Shown piece after piece: positions 1-7,919 of a stretch of 64,000 bases of DNA; the stretch's first letter is position 1; the number at the start of each line of letters is the position of its first letter. Origin of the DNA: Streptomyces omiyaensis (GTDB lineage Bacteria > Actinomycetota > Actinomycetes > Streptomycetales > Streptomycetaceae). Where the stretch lies: the NCBI RefSeq assembly GCF_014650895.1, contig NZ_BMVV01000003.1, forward strand, positions 248,001-312,000, read 5' to 3'. Position numbers and translations under genes: made by a program. The notes beneath the pieces were generated by a model, which saw only the letters and a program-made list of their open reading frames with translations, had not been told where the DNA came from and ran no database searches.

Positions 1-278
1 CGGAGCTGTTCGGCCTGGGCCTGTGCGTTCCGCAGCAGCTGCTCGGCCTGGTAGCCGATGTCCGCGCTGTCGTAGGCGGGCCGGGACGCGATGGTGCGCC
101 GCGCCTCGTGGAGCTTGGCACGCAAGACCTCGACCTGGTAGCCCAGGTCCTCGGCGTGCTGGACGGCCTTCTCTCGCTCCTTCTTCAGCCGCTCCATCTC
201 GGCTTCGAACCGCGAGAGATGGTCGTCTTCAGCTCGGTGGCTCTCCTGGCGTTCGTAGCCCCGCACTGCGCGGTCCAT
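1..278 (-). CDS. scy: Scy, polarity scaffold (N-terminal part only)
   Basis: This is the N-terminal part of a long coiled-coil protein that runs off the left edge; about 92 codons are visible. The motifs DHLSRFEAEMERLKKERE and HAEDLGYQVEVLRAKLHEAR, and GYQAEQLLRNAQAQAEQL at the edge, match my memory of Scy, the Streptomyces cytoskeletal element that organises DivIVA and FilP at hyphal tips. Two starts are possible: ATG at 278, directly after a GGGGAAGG stretch, or GTG at 266, which gives the better-spaced ribosome binding site and the VRGYE start I recall for the family. It lies next to mce, as in S. coelicolor. The rest of the protein is outside the window. Confidence 0.85.
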   Translation of the reverse strand, partial: MDRAVRGYERQESHRAEDDHLSRFEAEMERLKKEREKAVQHAEDLGYQVEVLRAKLHEARRTIASRPAYDSADIGYQAEQLLRNAQAQAEQL

Positions 279-478
279 CCTTCCCCGAGCTCTCCGAGCA
301 GGGGAGACCCCAACCCTGGTCGCAACCTTCCGACGAGCACCGTTCACCGGAAGAACGGCCCCCCGGGGAATCGTGGCAGATCGGACGACCCCGACATCCC
401 GACTACGGAGCCGTGCGAAGCGGCCCCGACCGGCCCCGGCCCGGAGCCGCCCACTCTACCGGGCCGGGAATACGGAGG

Positions 479-931
479 TCAGTGCTCCACTGAGGAGTGG
501 TCGGCCGAAGGCGGTGCGGAGGTGACGAGTTCGGTCAGGACGCCGTGGCAGTCCTTGGGGTGGAGGAAGGTGATCCGGGAGCCCATGGAGCCGGTGCGGG
601 GCTCGTCGTAGAGGACCCGGACGCCCTTGCCGCGGATGGCCTCGGCGTCCCCGTCGACGTCCGCGGTGCCGAAGGCGATGTGGTGGACGCCCTCGCCGTT
701 CCTGGCCAGCCACTTGCCCACCGCGGAGTCCTCGCGGGTGGGCTCCAGGAGCTGGAGATAGGAGGCGCCGCCGTCGTCGGTGGCGTTGATCCTCAGCATG
801 GCCTCGCGGACGCCCTGCTCCTCGTTGACCTCGGAGTGGTAGACCTCGAAGCCGTAGGTGGCACGGTAGAACTCGACGGTCCTGTCCAGGTCGAAGCAGG
901 CGATCCCGATGTGGTCGATACGCGTCAGCAT
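479..931 (-). CDS. mce: methylmalonyl-CoA epimerase
   Basis: A 150-residue vicinal-oxygen-chelate (glyoxalase fold) protein that interconverts the R and S forms of methylmalonyl-CoA, linking propionyl-CoA carboxylase to methylmalonyl-CoA mutase. The start [10 protein letters not shown] carries the first metal-binding His (residue 7). The second half, with EGVHHIAF and [16 protein letters not shown], supplies further ligands. Length and motifs fit the family exactly. It is divergent from the thiolase gene and close to meaB, so the block looks dedicated to propionyl/methylmalonyl-CoA handling. The last residues (after TSAPPS) are low-information. Very sure of function. Confidence 0.95.
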   Translation of the reverse strand: MLTRIDHIGIACFDLDRTVEFYRATYGFEVYHSEVNEEQGVREAMLRINATDDGGASYLQLLEPTREDSAVGKWLARNGEGVHHIAFGTADVDGDAEAIRGKGVRVLYDEPRTGSMGSRITFLHPKDCHGVLTELVTSAPPSADHSSVEH

Positions 932-980
932 GGCTCCAGTGCACCGCCGCCGGGATGGTTACGCAACGTGCGCGCCGTCA

Positions 981-996
981 CACCGGCAGGCCGGTG
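981..996. promoter_or_regulatory. inverted repeat between mce and thiolase gene
   Basis: CACCGGC-AG-GCCGGTG, a perfect 7-bp inverted repeat with a 2-bp centre, sits between the divergent mce and thiolase starts. It could be an operator for either gene or simply a short GC-rich hairpin. No regulator is assigned. Confidence 0.3.
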
Positions 997-1068
997 ACCT
1001 CGCGCCGCACCGCTCAGTACATTGGCGGTAAACCCTCGTTCACTCCTCATCCCAAGGGGCCGTGCCTC

Positions 1069-2271
1069 ATGTCTGGAACGACCGGTACCACCTCAGTGAT
1101 CGTCGCGGGCGCCCGCACGCCCATGGGTCGCCTGCTCGGCTCGCTCAAGTCCTTCTCCGGCGCCGACCTGGGCGGGTTCGCCATCAAGGCCGCCCTGGAC
1201 CGGGCCGGCATCGGCGGCGACCAGGTGCAGTACGTGATCATGGGCCAGGTGCTCCAGGCGGGTGCCGGGCAGATCCCCGCCCGCCAGGCCGCCGTCAAGG
1301 CCGGCATCCCGATGAACGTCCCCGCCCTGACCATCAACAAGGTGTGTCTGTCGGGTCTGGACGCCATCGCGCTGGCCGACCAGCTGATCCGCGCCGGCGA
1401 GTTCGACGTGGTCGTCGCCGGCGGCCAGGAGTCGATGACCAACGCCCCGCACCTGCTGCCCAAGTCCCGCGAGGGCTTCAAGTACGGCGCGATCGAGATG
1501 CTCGACGCGATGGCGTACGACGGTCTGACCGACGCCTTCGAGAACATCGCGATGGGCGAGTCGACCGAGAAGCACAACACCCGCCTGGGCATCGACCGCG
1601 CCTCGCAGGACGAGATCGCCGCGCTGTCGCACCAGCGCGCCGCCGCCGCCCAGAAGAACGGCCTGTTCGAGGCCGAGATCACCCCGGTCGAGATCCCGCA
1701 GCGCAAGGGCGACCCGGTGATCTTCGCCCAGGACGAGGGCGTCCGCGCCGAGACCACCGTGGAGTCCCTCGGCAAGCTCCGCCCGGCCTTCGCCAAGGAC
1801 GGCACGATCACCGCCGGCACCTCCTCGCAGATCTCGGACGGCGCCGCCGCCGTCGTCGTGATGAGCAAGGCCAGGGCGGAGGAGCTCGGCCTGGAGTGGA
1901 TCGCCGAGATCGGCGCCCACGGCAACGTGGCCGGCCCGGACAACTCGCTCCAGTCGCAGCCGTCCAACGCCATCCGGCACGCCCTGGAGAAGGACGGCCT
2001 GACCGTCGACGACCTCGACCTGATCGAGATCAACGAGGCCTTCGCCGCGGTCGCCGTGCAGTCCATGAAGGACCTCGGGGTGTCCCCGGAAAAGGTGAAC
2101 GTCAACGGCGGCGCCATCGCGCTCGGCCACCCGATCGGCATGTCCGGCGCCCGCGTGGTGCTCCACCTCGCGCTGGAGCTCAAGCGGCGCGGCGGCGGCG
2201 TCGGCGCGGCCGCGCTCTGCGGCGGCGGCGGCCAGGGCGACGCCCTGATCATCCGCGTGGCCGGCAAGTAA
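1069..2271 (+). CDS. acetyl-CoA acetyltransferase (thiolase)
   Basis: A 400-residue thiolase of the biosynthetic/degradative type, catalysing reversible condensation of two acetyl-CoA to acetoacetyl-CoA. All catalytic elements are visible: nucleophilic Cys93 in [11 protein letters not shown], the INEAFAAVA loop, His354 in [10 protein letters not shown], and Cys384 in [13 protein letters not shown] chose ATG 1069 because it follows an AAGGGG element and gives [18 protein letters not shown], the usual thiolase start; a longer in-frame reading from 955 would add a low-complexity tail. It precedes meaB by 32 bp and is probably co-transcribed. The likely role is supply or removal of acetoacetyl-CoA, or short-chain beta-oxidation; substrate range cannot be read from sequence. 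Confidence 0.93.
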   Translation: MSGTTGTTSVIVAGARTPMGRLLGSLKSFSGADLGGFAIKAALDRAGIGGDQVQYVIMGQVLQAGAGQIPARQAAVKAGIPMNVPALTINKVCLSGLDAIALADQLIRAGEFDVVVAGGQESMTNAPHLLPKSREGFKYGAIEMLDAMAYDGLTDAFENIAMGESTEKHNTRLGIDRASQDEIAALSHQRAAAAQKNGLFEAEITPVEIPQRKGDPVIFAQDEGVRAETTVESLGKLRPAFAKDGTITAGTSSQISDGAAAVVVMSKARAEELGLEWIAEIGAHGNVAGPDNSLQSQPSNAIRHALEKDGLTVDDLDLIEINEAFAAVAVQSMKDLGVSPEKVNVNGGAIALGHPIGMSGARVVLHLALELKRRGGGVGAAALCGGGGQGDALIIRVAGK

Positions 2272-2303
2272 GACCCCAGCCAGCAGAACCAGGAGAACGC
2301 AGC

Positions 2304-3260
2304 ATGGTGGACGTCCCCGCACTGGTCGCCCAGGCACGGGAGGGCCGGCCGCGGGCCGTGGCCCGGCTCATCTCGCTCGTGGAGGGGGCGTCCCCGCAGC
2401 TGCGCGAGGTGATGGCGGCGCTGGCCCCGCTCACCGGCAACGCCTACGTGGTGGGCCTGACCGGTTCGCCCGGTGTCGGCAAGTCCACGTCGACCTCGGC
2501 GCTGGTGACCGCGTACCGCCGGGCCGGCAAGCGGGTCGGCGTGCTCGCCGTCGACCCGTCCTCGCCGTTCAGCGGCGGCGCGCTCCTGGGCGACCGGGTG
2601 CGGATGTCGGAGCACGCCTCCGACCCCGGCGTCTACATCCGCTCGATGGCCACCCGCGGGCACCTGGGCGGCCTGGCCTGGTCGGCCCCGCAGGCCATCC
2701 GGGTCCTCGACGCGGCCGGCTGCGACGTGATCCTGGTGGAGACCGTCGGCGTCGGGCAGTCCGAGGTGGAGATCGCCGGGCAGGCGGACACCTCGGTGGT
2801 GCTGCTGGCCCCGGGCATGGGCGACGGCATCCAGGCCGCCAAGGCGGGCATCCTGGAGATCGGCGACGTCTACGTGGTCAACAAGGCGGACCGGGACGGG
2901 GCCGACGCCACCGCCCGCGAGCTCCACCACATGCTGGGCCTCGGCGAGGCGCGCGGGCCCGGCGACTGGCGGCCGCCGATCGTGAAGACGGTCGCGGCGC
3001 GCGGCGAGGGCGTCGAGGAGGTCGTGGAGGCCCTGGAGAAGCACCGGGCCTGGATGGAGGAGCGCGGGGTCCTCGCGGAGCGCCGGAAGGCCCGGGCGGC
3101 CCGCGAGGTGGAGACCATCACCATCACGGCGCTGCGCGAGCGGATCGGCGACCTGCACGGGGACCGGCGGCTCGACGCGCTGGCCGAGCGGATCGCGACC
3201 GGCGCGCTCGACCCGTACGCGGCCTCCGACGAGCTCCTGGCGAGCCTGACCGGCAACTGA
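2304..3260 (+). CDS. meaB: MeaB, GTPase chaperone of B12-dependent acyl-CoA mutase
   Basis: A 318-residue G3E-family P-loop GTPase that loads adenosylcobalamin into methylmalonyl-CoA (and possibly isobutyryl-CoA) mutase and protects it from inactivation. The Walker A motif GSPGVGKST is at residues 54-62. The switch segment VETVGVGQSEVEIA and the base-recognition motif NKAD follow in order, and the C-terminal dimerisation helix region closes the protein. It lies 32 bp after the thiolase stop. Its client mutase IcmA is encoded 13 kb downstream in this window, while the epimerase flanks it, so context and family agree. A strong terminator follows. Confidence 0.95.
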   Translation: MVDVPALVAQAREGRPRAVARLISLVEGASPQLREVMAALAPLTGNAYVVGLTGSPGVGKSTSTSALVTAYRRAGKRVGVLAVDPSSPFSGGALLGDRVRMSEHASDPGVYIRSMATRGHLGGLAWSAPQAIRVLDAAGCDVILVETVGVGQSEVEIAGQADTSVVLLAPGMGDGIQAAKAGILEIGDVYVVNKADRDGADATARELHHMLGLGEARGPGDWRPPIVKTVAARGEGVEEVVEALEKHRAWMEERGVLAERRKARAAREVETITITALRERIGDLHGDRRLDALAERIATGALDPYAASDELLASLTGN

Positions 3261-3270
3261 CGGCCGGAAA

Positions 3271-3313
3271 GCGCCGGAGGGCCTCCCCGGTTCCCGGGGA
3301 GGCCCTCCGGCGC
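3271..3313. terminator. bidirectional terminator between meaB and marR
   Basis: A perfect 20-bp stem (3271-3290 pairing with 3294-3313) with a 3-nt loop lies between convergent meaB and the MarR gene. There is T-rich sequence after it on the plus strand (CTCTTCTCTGT). Confidence 0.8.
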
Positions 3314-3327
3314 TCTTCTCTGTCAGG

Positions 3328-3804
3328 TCACGGCTTGCCGCGCTTGCCGCGCAGCCGCTCGGCGACCGGCTTGAGCGACTCGTGGAGGTCGCCGAGCGCC
3401 TCGGGGGAGAGCCGGTCGATGAAGTGGTCGCGGACCGACTCCACGTGGTGCGGGGCGACCTTGCGCATGGTCTCCATGCCCTGGTCGGTGAGGACCGCGT
3501 AGAGGCCGCGCCGGTCGGACTCGCAGTTCACCCGCTGGACCAGGCCGGCGTTCTCCATCCGGGTGATCTGGTGGGAGAGGCGGCTCTTGGACTGGAGGGT
3601 GGCGGCCGCGAGGTCGCTCATGCGGAGCCGGTGCTCGGCGGACTCCGAGAGGTTGACGAGGATCTCGTAGTCGTTCATCGTCAGACCGAAGGGCTGGAGG
3701 TCTCGCTCCAGCTGGTGCGTCAGCATTCGCTGGACGTCGAGGAAGGTGCGCCACGCGCACTGCTCGGCGTCGGTGAGCCAGGGTGTGGCCGTCTCGGTGT
3801 CCAT
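3328..3804 (-). CDS. MarR-family transcriptional regulator
   Basis: A 158-residue winged-helix regulator. The DNA-binding core is MNDYEILVNLSES, MSDLAAATLQSKSRLSHQI and the wing VNCESDRRGLYAVLTDQG, all in the standard MarR order, with N- and C-terminal helices for dimerisation. It is convergent with meaB. No ribosome binding site precedes ATG 3804, but a good -10 box (TAGAAT) ends 6 bp before the start, so the mRNA is probably leaderless and the start is decided by that. A dyad within the promoter suggests autoregulation. The ligand and the wider targets are unknown; neighbours give no clear clue. Confidence 0.9.
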   Translation of the reverse strand: MDTETATPWLTDAEQCAWRTFLDVQRMLTHQLERDLQPFGLTMNDYEILVNLSESAEHRLRMSDLAAATLQSKSRLSHQITRMENAGLVQRVNCESDRRGLYAVLTDQGMETMRKVAPHHVESVRDHFIDRLSPEALGDLHESLKPVAERLRGKRGKP

Positions 3805-3810
3805 GAGTGG

Positions 3811-3841
3811 ATTCTACCTAAGAAGTTGAATACTTGACGAA
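3811..3841 (-). promoter_or_regulatory. promoter and likely operator of the MarR gene
   Basis: On the minus strand TAGAAT (3816-3811) is a near-consensus -10 box, placing transcription start at or next to the ATG at 3804. The interrupted dyad AAGT-TGAAT-ACTT (3823-3835) lies in the spacer, where a repressor would block polymerase. The -35 (TTCGTC, 3841-3836) is weak. Confidence 0.5.
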
Positions 3842-3926
3842 ATCTGCGGAGTGACGCGCGGCACCCGCCGGACCGGCCGCGGTCCCCGCGCGGCCGTTCG
3901 AAGCGTCACGCTCCGCAGACTACCGC

Positions 3927-4712
3927 TCACAGCCCGAAGCGCCGCTGCAGGTCACCGAGCTGGCCGGGAAGGCGCGGTACCGCCCCCTGCGCCGCCTGGC
4001 CGGAACCGTGCGGACCATGCCCGCCCGGCACTCCGGCCTGGGCCGGCGGTGCCCCGGTGTTCCGCTCCGCCATCAGCAGCTCCGTCGACTGGAGCAGCAC
4101 CGTCCCCGCGCCGACGAACTCGAACTGGTGCTCCTCGCCGGAGGAGCCGCCGATGCCGGTCAGGGCCCGCACCCCGCCCATCACGCCCGTCAGGTAGGCG
4201 TGGTCGTAATGGTGACAGGGGGAGGGGCAGTCCGCCCAGCCCACCAGCGCCTGCGGGTCCACCCGCAGCGGCGGCTCCATGAAGACCACCGGCCCGTTCG
4301 ACGCGGCCACGAACTTACCGGTGCCGATCAGCGTCACGAAGCCCGGCACGATCGACTGCTTCAGCGCCAGCGTCGGCTGGTAGGCCAGCAGGTTCCCGGA
4401 ACGGATCGTCAGGTTGCCCTCGTCCAGGTCGTACGAGTTCACGTCGAAGGCCCGGTCCGCGAGGAGCATCTTCCCCGAGCCCTCGGCCACCACCCAGTCG
4501 CTCGCGTGCAGCGGCGAGTGGAAGGCGGTCCGCACCAGCCGGTCGAGCCGCCCGTGCCCGATCCCGTTGAACTCGATCCGCCCGTAGTAGGCGATCATCT
4601 TGCCCTTCTGCAGGAACCAGGGGGCGCCCTTGAGCTCCACGCAGAAGGTGTACGCGTTGACGTTGTCGTCCGACGGCAGGGTCTGCGGATCGTGGATGAC
4701 AGGGGTGCTCAC
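3927..4712 (-). CDS. AIM24-family protein, third of three tandem genes
   Basis: A 261-residue member of the AIM24 (formerly DUF124) family, an all-beta fold related to the TRAP-like/TerD-associated family and of unsettled function in bacteria. Recognisable segments are NAYTFCVELKGAPWFLQKG, GSGKMLLADRAFDVNSYDL and FVTLIGTGKFVAASNGPVV. The GTG start at 4712 overlaps the upstream stop (GTGA), so it is translationally coupled. It is longer than its two neighbours because of a Gly/Ala/Pro/His-rich tail (about the last 45 residues), which looks disordered. No signal peptide or membrane segment is seen, so it should be cytoplasmic or peripheral. Family membership is firm, biological role unknown. 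Confidence 0.82.
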   Translation of the reverse strand: MSTPVIHDPQTLPSDDNVNAYTFCVELKGAPWFLQKGKMIAYYGRIEFNGIGHGRLDRLVRTAFHSPLHASDWVVAEGSGKMLLADRAFDVNSYDLDEGNLTIRSGNLLAYQPTLALKQSIVPGFVTLIGTGKFVAASNGPVVFMEPPLRVDPQALVGWADCPSPCHHYDHAYLTGVMGGVRALTGIGGSSGEEHQFEFVGAGTVLLQSTELLMAERNTGAPPAQAGVPGGHGPHGSGQAAQGAVPRLPGQLGDLQRRFGL

Positions 4713-5359
4713 AGCTTCTCCTCCGACGCCTGGACGTACACCGCACCGCTGCCGCTCAGCTCCAGCTGGAAGGCCTCGCCCGAGCCGCGCCCCACCATGT
4801 CCCGCCAGCCCAGCGCGGTGGAGAGCTTGTTGCGGACGTCGCCGTGGTGGGCCACGTACGCCTGCGGGTCGACGTGGACCGGACGGCCCGGGGAGATCGG
4901 CAGCTCGATCACCCCGCCGTGCGCCATGACCGCCACCGAGCCGTGGCCCCTCAGGGTCGTGGTGAAGAGGCCCTGGCCGGTCACCTGGCCGCGCACCATG
5001 CCCATGACGCCGCCCTGCGAGCCCATGAACATGGTGCCCTGCTCCAGGGTGCCGTCGAAGGCGAGCAGCCGGTCCGCCTCCACGTAGAGGGTGTCGCCGG
5101 TCAGCGCGACCACCTGGATGTGGTGGCCGCCGTGCCCGAACATCACCGTGCCGCTGCCCTCGACGGTCATCAGCGGCGTCGCCTCGCCGGCCACCCGGCG
5201 GCCGATCATCGACATCAGGCCGCCCTGGCCGCCCGTCGTGTTCGGCGTGAACGTGACGTCCCCGCGGTACGCGAGCATGGCGCCGCGCTGGCTGAAGAGC
5301 CGCTGTCCCGGGACCACGGTCGCCTCGATCATCTTCGAGTTCACCTCGCGGAACGGCAT
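4709..5359 (-). CDS. AIM24-family protein, second of three tandem genes
   Basis: A 216-residue AIM24-family beta-rich protein beginning [19 protein letters not shown]. Glycine-rich turns ([39 protein letters not shown]) mark the repeated beta-strand architecture. It overlaps the first gene by ATGA at 5359 and the third by GTGA at 4709, so the three proteins are made from one message. The sequence differs clearly from both neighbours, which implies old duplications with distinct jobs rather than recent copying. It may form a hetero-oligomer with the other two; this is an inference from coupling. No enzymatic residues stand out. Confidence 0.85.
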   Translation of the reverse strand: MPFREVNSKMIEATVVPGQRLFSQRGAMLAYRGDVTFTPNTTGGQGGLMSMIGRRVAGEATPLMTVEGSGTVMFGHGGHHIQVVALTGDTLYVEADRLLAFDGTLEQGTMFMGSQGGVMGMVRGQVTGQGLFTTTLRGHGSVAVMAHGGVIELPISPGRPVHVDPQAYVAHHGDVRNKLSTALGWRDMVGRGSGEAFQLELSGSGAVYVQASEEKL

Positions 5360-5997
5360 CAGACGTCACCCCCGATGGTGTTGCGCTCGCTCGGCTGCAC
5401 GTAGACCAGCCCGTCGCCCTCGAAGCGGATCTGGAAGGCCTCGCCGCCGCCCTCGCCGAGCAGGGTGCGGAAGGTCACACCCGACTGGAAGTGCTGCTGG
5501 AGGTTCCCCTGGTGGGCGACGTACGCGCCCGGGTCGACCGAGAGCGGGTACTGCGGGGTCACCCGGAGCACCGTCGCCGGGCCGTCGGACAGGATCGCCG
5601 CCTGCCCGGTCCCCTCCACCGTGGTGGTGAAGAGGCCGTTGCCGGTCGCGCCGCCGCGCATCCCGGTGAAGGTGGTGCCGGTGCGCAGCCCGGCGTCGGC
5701 GCAGAGCAGGTTGCTCGCCTCCACCCACAGCTTGTCGCCGTGCAGCTGGACGAGGTTGATCTCGGAGGCCCGGTCGGCGAACCAGCAGGTCCCCTGCCCC
5801 CTGACCTCCATCACCTCCATCTGTTCGCCCGTCAGGCGGCGGGTGACCATGCCGCGCAGGCCCTCCCCGCCGCCGCTCATCTTCTTGAACGCCATCTGCC
5901 CGTCGTAGGCGACCATCGAGCCGTTCTTCGCCTTGACGGCGTCGCCGGTCATCGTCACGGCGAGCACCTTGCTGCCCTGGAGTCGGAACGTAGCCAC
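5359..5997 (-). CDS. AIM24-family protein, first of three tandem genes
   Basis: A 212-residue AIM24-family protein opening with [20 protein letters not shown], followed by [19 protein letters not shown] and [20 protein letters not shown], segments that correspond to those of the second gene. GTG at 5997 is the first start of the coupled trio. It has no convincing ribosome binding site, but a TACCTT box lies 6 bp upstream, so a leaderless start is possible. It is divergent from the DUF3817 gene. AIM24 is named after a yeast mitochondrial protein; bacterial members are widespread in Streptomyces and uncharacterised as far as I know. Confidence 0.85.
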   Translation of the reverse strand: MATFRLQGSKVLAVTMTGDAVKAKNGSMVAYDGQMAFKKMSGGGEGLRGMVTRRLTGEQMEVMEVRGQGTCWFADRASEINLVQLHGDKLWVEASNLLCADAGLRTGTTFTGMRGGATGNGLFTTTVEGTGQAAILSDGPATVLRVTPQYPLSVDPGAYVAHQGNLQQHFQSGVTFRTLLGEGGGEAFQIRFEGDGLVYVQPSERNTIGGDV

Positions 5998-6136
5998 GCG
6001 CCGAAGGTAGCGGGGACCCGGTTAAAGGGACTGCAAAGTCGGCGTGCACAATGGAGCCCGCCCCCCTTGTGCATCCGTTCACAAGATCGCGCCAGGCAGC
6101 CGCTCCCGTCGGCTCGAATCGAAGGTGACCCCCTCC

Positions 6137-6484
6137 GTGGACCTCAAGACCGCTTCCTCGCTCCACCGGCTCCGGCTCGTCTCCGCGCCCGAGGCCGTCT
6201 CGTTCCTGCTCCTGCTGGTCTGCTCGGTGCTCAAGCGGACCACGGACTTCAACGCGGTGCCGGTCATGGGCGCCGTCCACGGCGTGCTCTTCGTGCTGTA
6301 CGTGCTCTTCTGGCTGGACGCCTGGAACCGCGCCAAGTGGAGCCTCGTCACCGCCGCGGTCTACTTCGCCCTCTCCGTGATCCCCTTCGGCGGCTTCTAC
6401 GCCGACCGCAAGCTGAAGGCCGAGGCCGAGGCGGCCGTCGCCACCTCCCGCGCGCAGGCCGCCGAGGGCGCGGTGAAGGCATGA
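6137..6484 (+). CDS. DUF3817 small integral membrane protein (first copy)
   Basis: A 115-residue membrane protein with three predicted helices: [39 protein letters not shown] and [20 protein letters not shown]. It ends in a charged Lys/Glu/Ala helix. The [11 protein letters not shown] segment is the DUF3817 signature. GTG 6137 is chosen over GTG 6125 because GAAGGTGA lies at proper distance. The stop overlaps the start of the next gene (ATGA at 6481), so membrane protein and soluble partner are coupled. A paralogue lies at 16073. Function is unknown. Confidence 0.82.
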   Translation: MDLKTASSLHRLRLVSAPEAVSFLLLLVCSVLKRTTDFNAVPVMGAVHGVLFVLYVLFWLDAWNRAKWSLVTAAVYFALSVIPFGGFYADRKLKAEAEAAVATSRAQAAEGAVKA

Positions 6485-6774
6485 TCGTCGCCTTCTCGGT
6501 CACCCCGCTCGGCGTGGGCGAGGAGGTCGGCGAGTACGTCGCCGACGCCGTCCGCGTGGTCCGCGAGTCCGGCCTCCCGAACCGCACCGACGCCATGTTC
6601 ACGTCCATCGAGGGGGAGTGGGACGAGGTCATGGACGTGGTGAAGCGGGCCGTCGCCGCGGTCGAGGCGCGCGCCCCGCGGGTCTCCCTCGTCCTCAAGG
6701 CGGACGTGCGGCCCGGGGTCACCGACGGCCTCACCGCCAAGGTCGAGACGGTCGAGCGCCACCTGGCCGGCTGA
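6481..6774 (+). CDS. MTH1187/YkoF-type thiamine-binding family protein
   Basis: A 97-residue ferredoxin-like-fold protein of the MTH1187 (DUF77, thiamine-binding) family. It begins [20 protein letters not shown] and has the family segments [20 protein letters not shown] and [14 protein letters not shown]. Members form tetramers and some bind thiamine or its pyrimidine part; whether this one does is not visible. It is translationally coupled to the DUF3817 membrane gene by an ATGA overlap, which hints that the pair acts together, for example in uptake or sensing at the membrane. A terminator follows 26 bp after the stop. Confidence 0.85.
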   Translation: MIVAFSVTPLGVGEEVGEYVADAVRVVRESGLPNRTDAMFTSIEGEWDEVMDVVKRAVAAVEARAPRVSLVLKADVRPGVTDGLTAKVETVERHLAG

Positions 6775-6800
6775 GCCGGCGCCCCGAGACCCGGCACCCT

Positions 6801-6828
6801 GGAGCCCCCGGCAGCGGCCGGGGGCTCC
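6801..6828 (+). terminator. terminator after the DUF3817/MTH1187 pair
   Basis: GGAGCCCCCGGC-AGCG-GCCGGGGGCTCC, a perfect 12-bp stem with a tetraloop 26 bp after the stop codon. Confidence 0.75.
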
Positions 6829-6881
6829 TCGCGTCGTCCACCAGCGCTTTGAGCGAATGATCGACATCGGTTAACGTCCTC

Positions 6882-6899
6882 CTTGAGCAGTTGCTCAAG
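6882..6899. promoter_or_regulatory. 18-bp operator-like palindrome upstream of TetR gene
   Basis: CTTGAGCA-GT-TGCTCAAG has 8-bp perfect arms. It lies 173 bp before the TetR gene in the 298-bp gap 6775-7072, just after an AT-richer patch (GGTTAACG). A related half-site, TTTGAGCGAA, lies 30 bp upstream. It is a good candidate for autoregulation by the downstream TetR. The remainder of the gap is GC-rich and holds nothing else I can name. Confidence 0.5.
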
Positions 6900-7072
6900 A
6901 CGGGGGAGCGGCCGGGACACGTCCACGGCCCGTTCCCGAACCGGCCGCCGCCGGCACCGGTGTCTCCGCGGGGGAGCGCCACCGGGCCGGCGGCGGCCGT
7001 CGTCGCGCCGGGGCGGGGCCGCGCGCGGAGAAGGGGCCGGGGCGGGGCCCGTACGCGAGGAGGGGGCGGGGT

Positions 7073-7828
7073 GTGAGCCGGGACCAGCAGGCACCGGAGG
7101 CGGGGAACGAGCGCGCGGACGGGAGCGGGCGCGCGGGCGGGGAGCGGCCGCGGGGCGCCCGGGGCCGGGAGGCGCGCCCGCGCGACGCGCAGGGACGGGA
7201 GACCCGCGAGAAGCTGCTCGACGGGGCGCTGCGGTCGCTCGCCGAGCACGGGATCGCCGGGACCTCCGCCCGGTCCGTCGCCGCCGCCGCCGGGGTCAAC
7301 CAGGCGCTGGTCTTCTACCACTTCGGCTCCGTCGACGACCTCCTCGCCACCGCCTGCCGCCGCGGGGCCGAGCAGCGGGTGGCCCGCCACCGCGACCGGC
7401 TCCGGGCGGTCGGCGGCCTCGACGAACTGCTCGCCTTCGGCCGCCGGATGCACGAAGAGGAGCGGGACGCCGGACACGTCGCCGTCCTCGCCCAGCTGCT
7501 CGCCGGCGCCCAGACCCACCCGCGGCTCGCCCCGGCCACCGCCGCCGGGCTCGACCTGTGGATCGAGGAGATCGAGCCGGTGCTCCGGCGGGTGCTCGCC
7601 GGCACCCCCCTGGACGGCGTCGCCGACCCCGCCGGACTGGCCCGGGCCGGCGCCGCCTCCTTCGTCGGGCTCGAACTCTACGAGGGCGTCGACCCGGCCG
7701 GGGCCGGGGCGGCCCTCGCCGCGCTGGAACAGCTCGGCGCGCTGCTCGCCGCCGTGCAGGAGCTGAACCCGGTGGCGCGGAAGGCGCTCGCGTACACGCT
7801 GCGTCGATCGGGTGGACGCGGGCGGTAG
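7073..7828 (+). CDS. TetR-family transcriptional regulator
   Basis: A 251-residue TetR-type repressor. After a 40-residue Gly/Arg/Glu-rich N-terminal tail comes the helix-turn-helix: GRETREKLLDGALRSLAEHG, then GIAGTSARSVAAAAGVNQAL and VFYHFGSVDDLL, the diagnostic TetR signature. The C-terminal ligand-binding domain is typical in length. GTG 7073 follows a GGAGGGGGCGGGG tract. The gene reads into the CslA-like glycosyltransferase gene 91 bp downstream and could control it. The low-complexity N-terminus might be non-coding if a later start is used, but no better start is evident. Confidence 0.85.
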   Translation: MSRDQQAPEAGNERADGSGRAGGERPRGARGREARPRDAQGRETREKLLDGALRSLAEHGIAGTSARSVAAAAGVNQALVFYHFGSVDDLLATACRRGAEQRVARHRDRLRAVGGLDELLAFGRRMHEEERDAGHVAVLAQLLAGAQTHPRLAPATAAGLDLWIEEIEPVLRRVLAGTPLDGVADPAGLARAGAASFVGLELYEGVDPAGAGAALAALEQLGALLAAVQELNPVARKALAYTLRRSGGRGR

Positions 7829-7919
7829 GGCACCCTCACTCGGAGCACTCCAGTCGACACGCCGGACGAACTCCCCTTACGTGGGGATATCGACCCGATC
7901 GACCCCAGCTGGAGGCACC

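Noticed and set aside
1062..2303. Plus-strand frame running through the thiolase gene into meaB, suggesting a longer MeaB
   Set aside because: Its first 400 residues are Arg/Pro-rich and out of frame with the thiolase; MeaB has full family length from ATG 2304.
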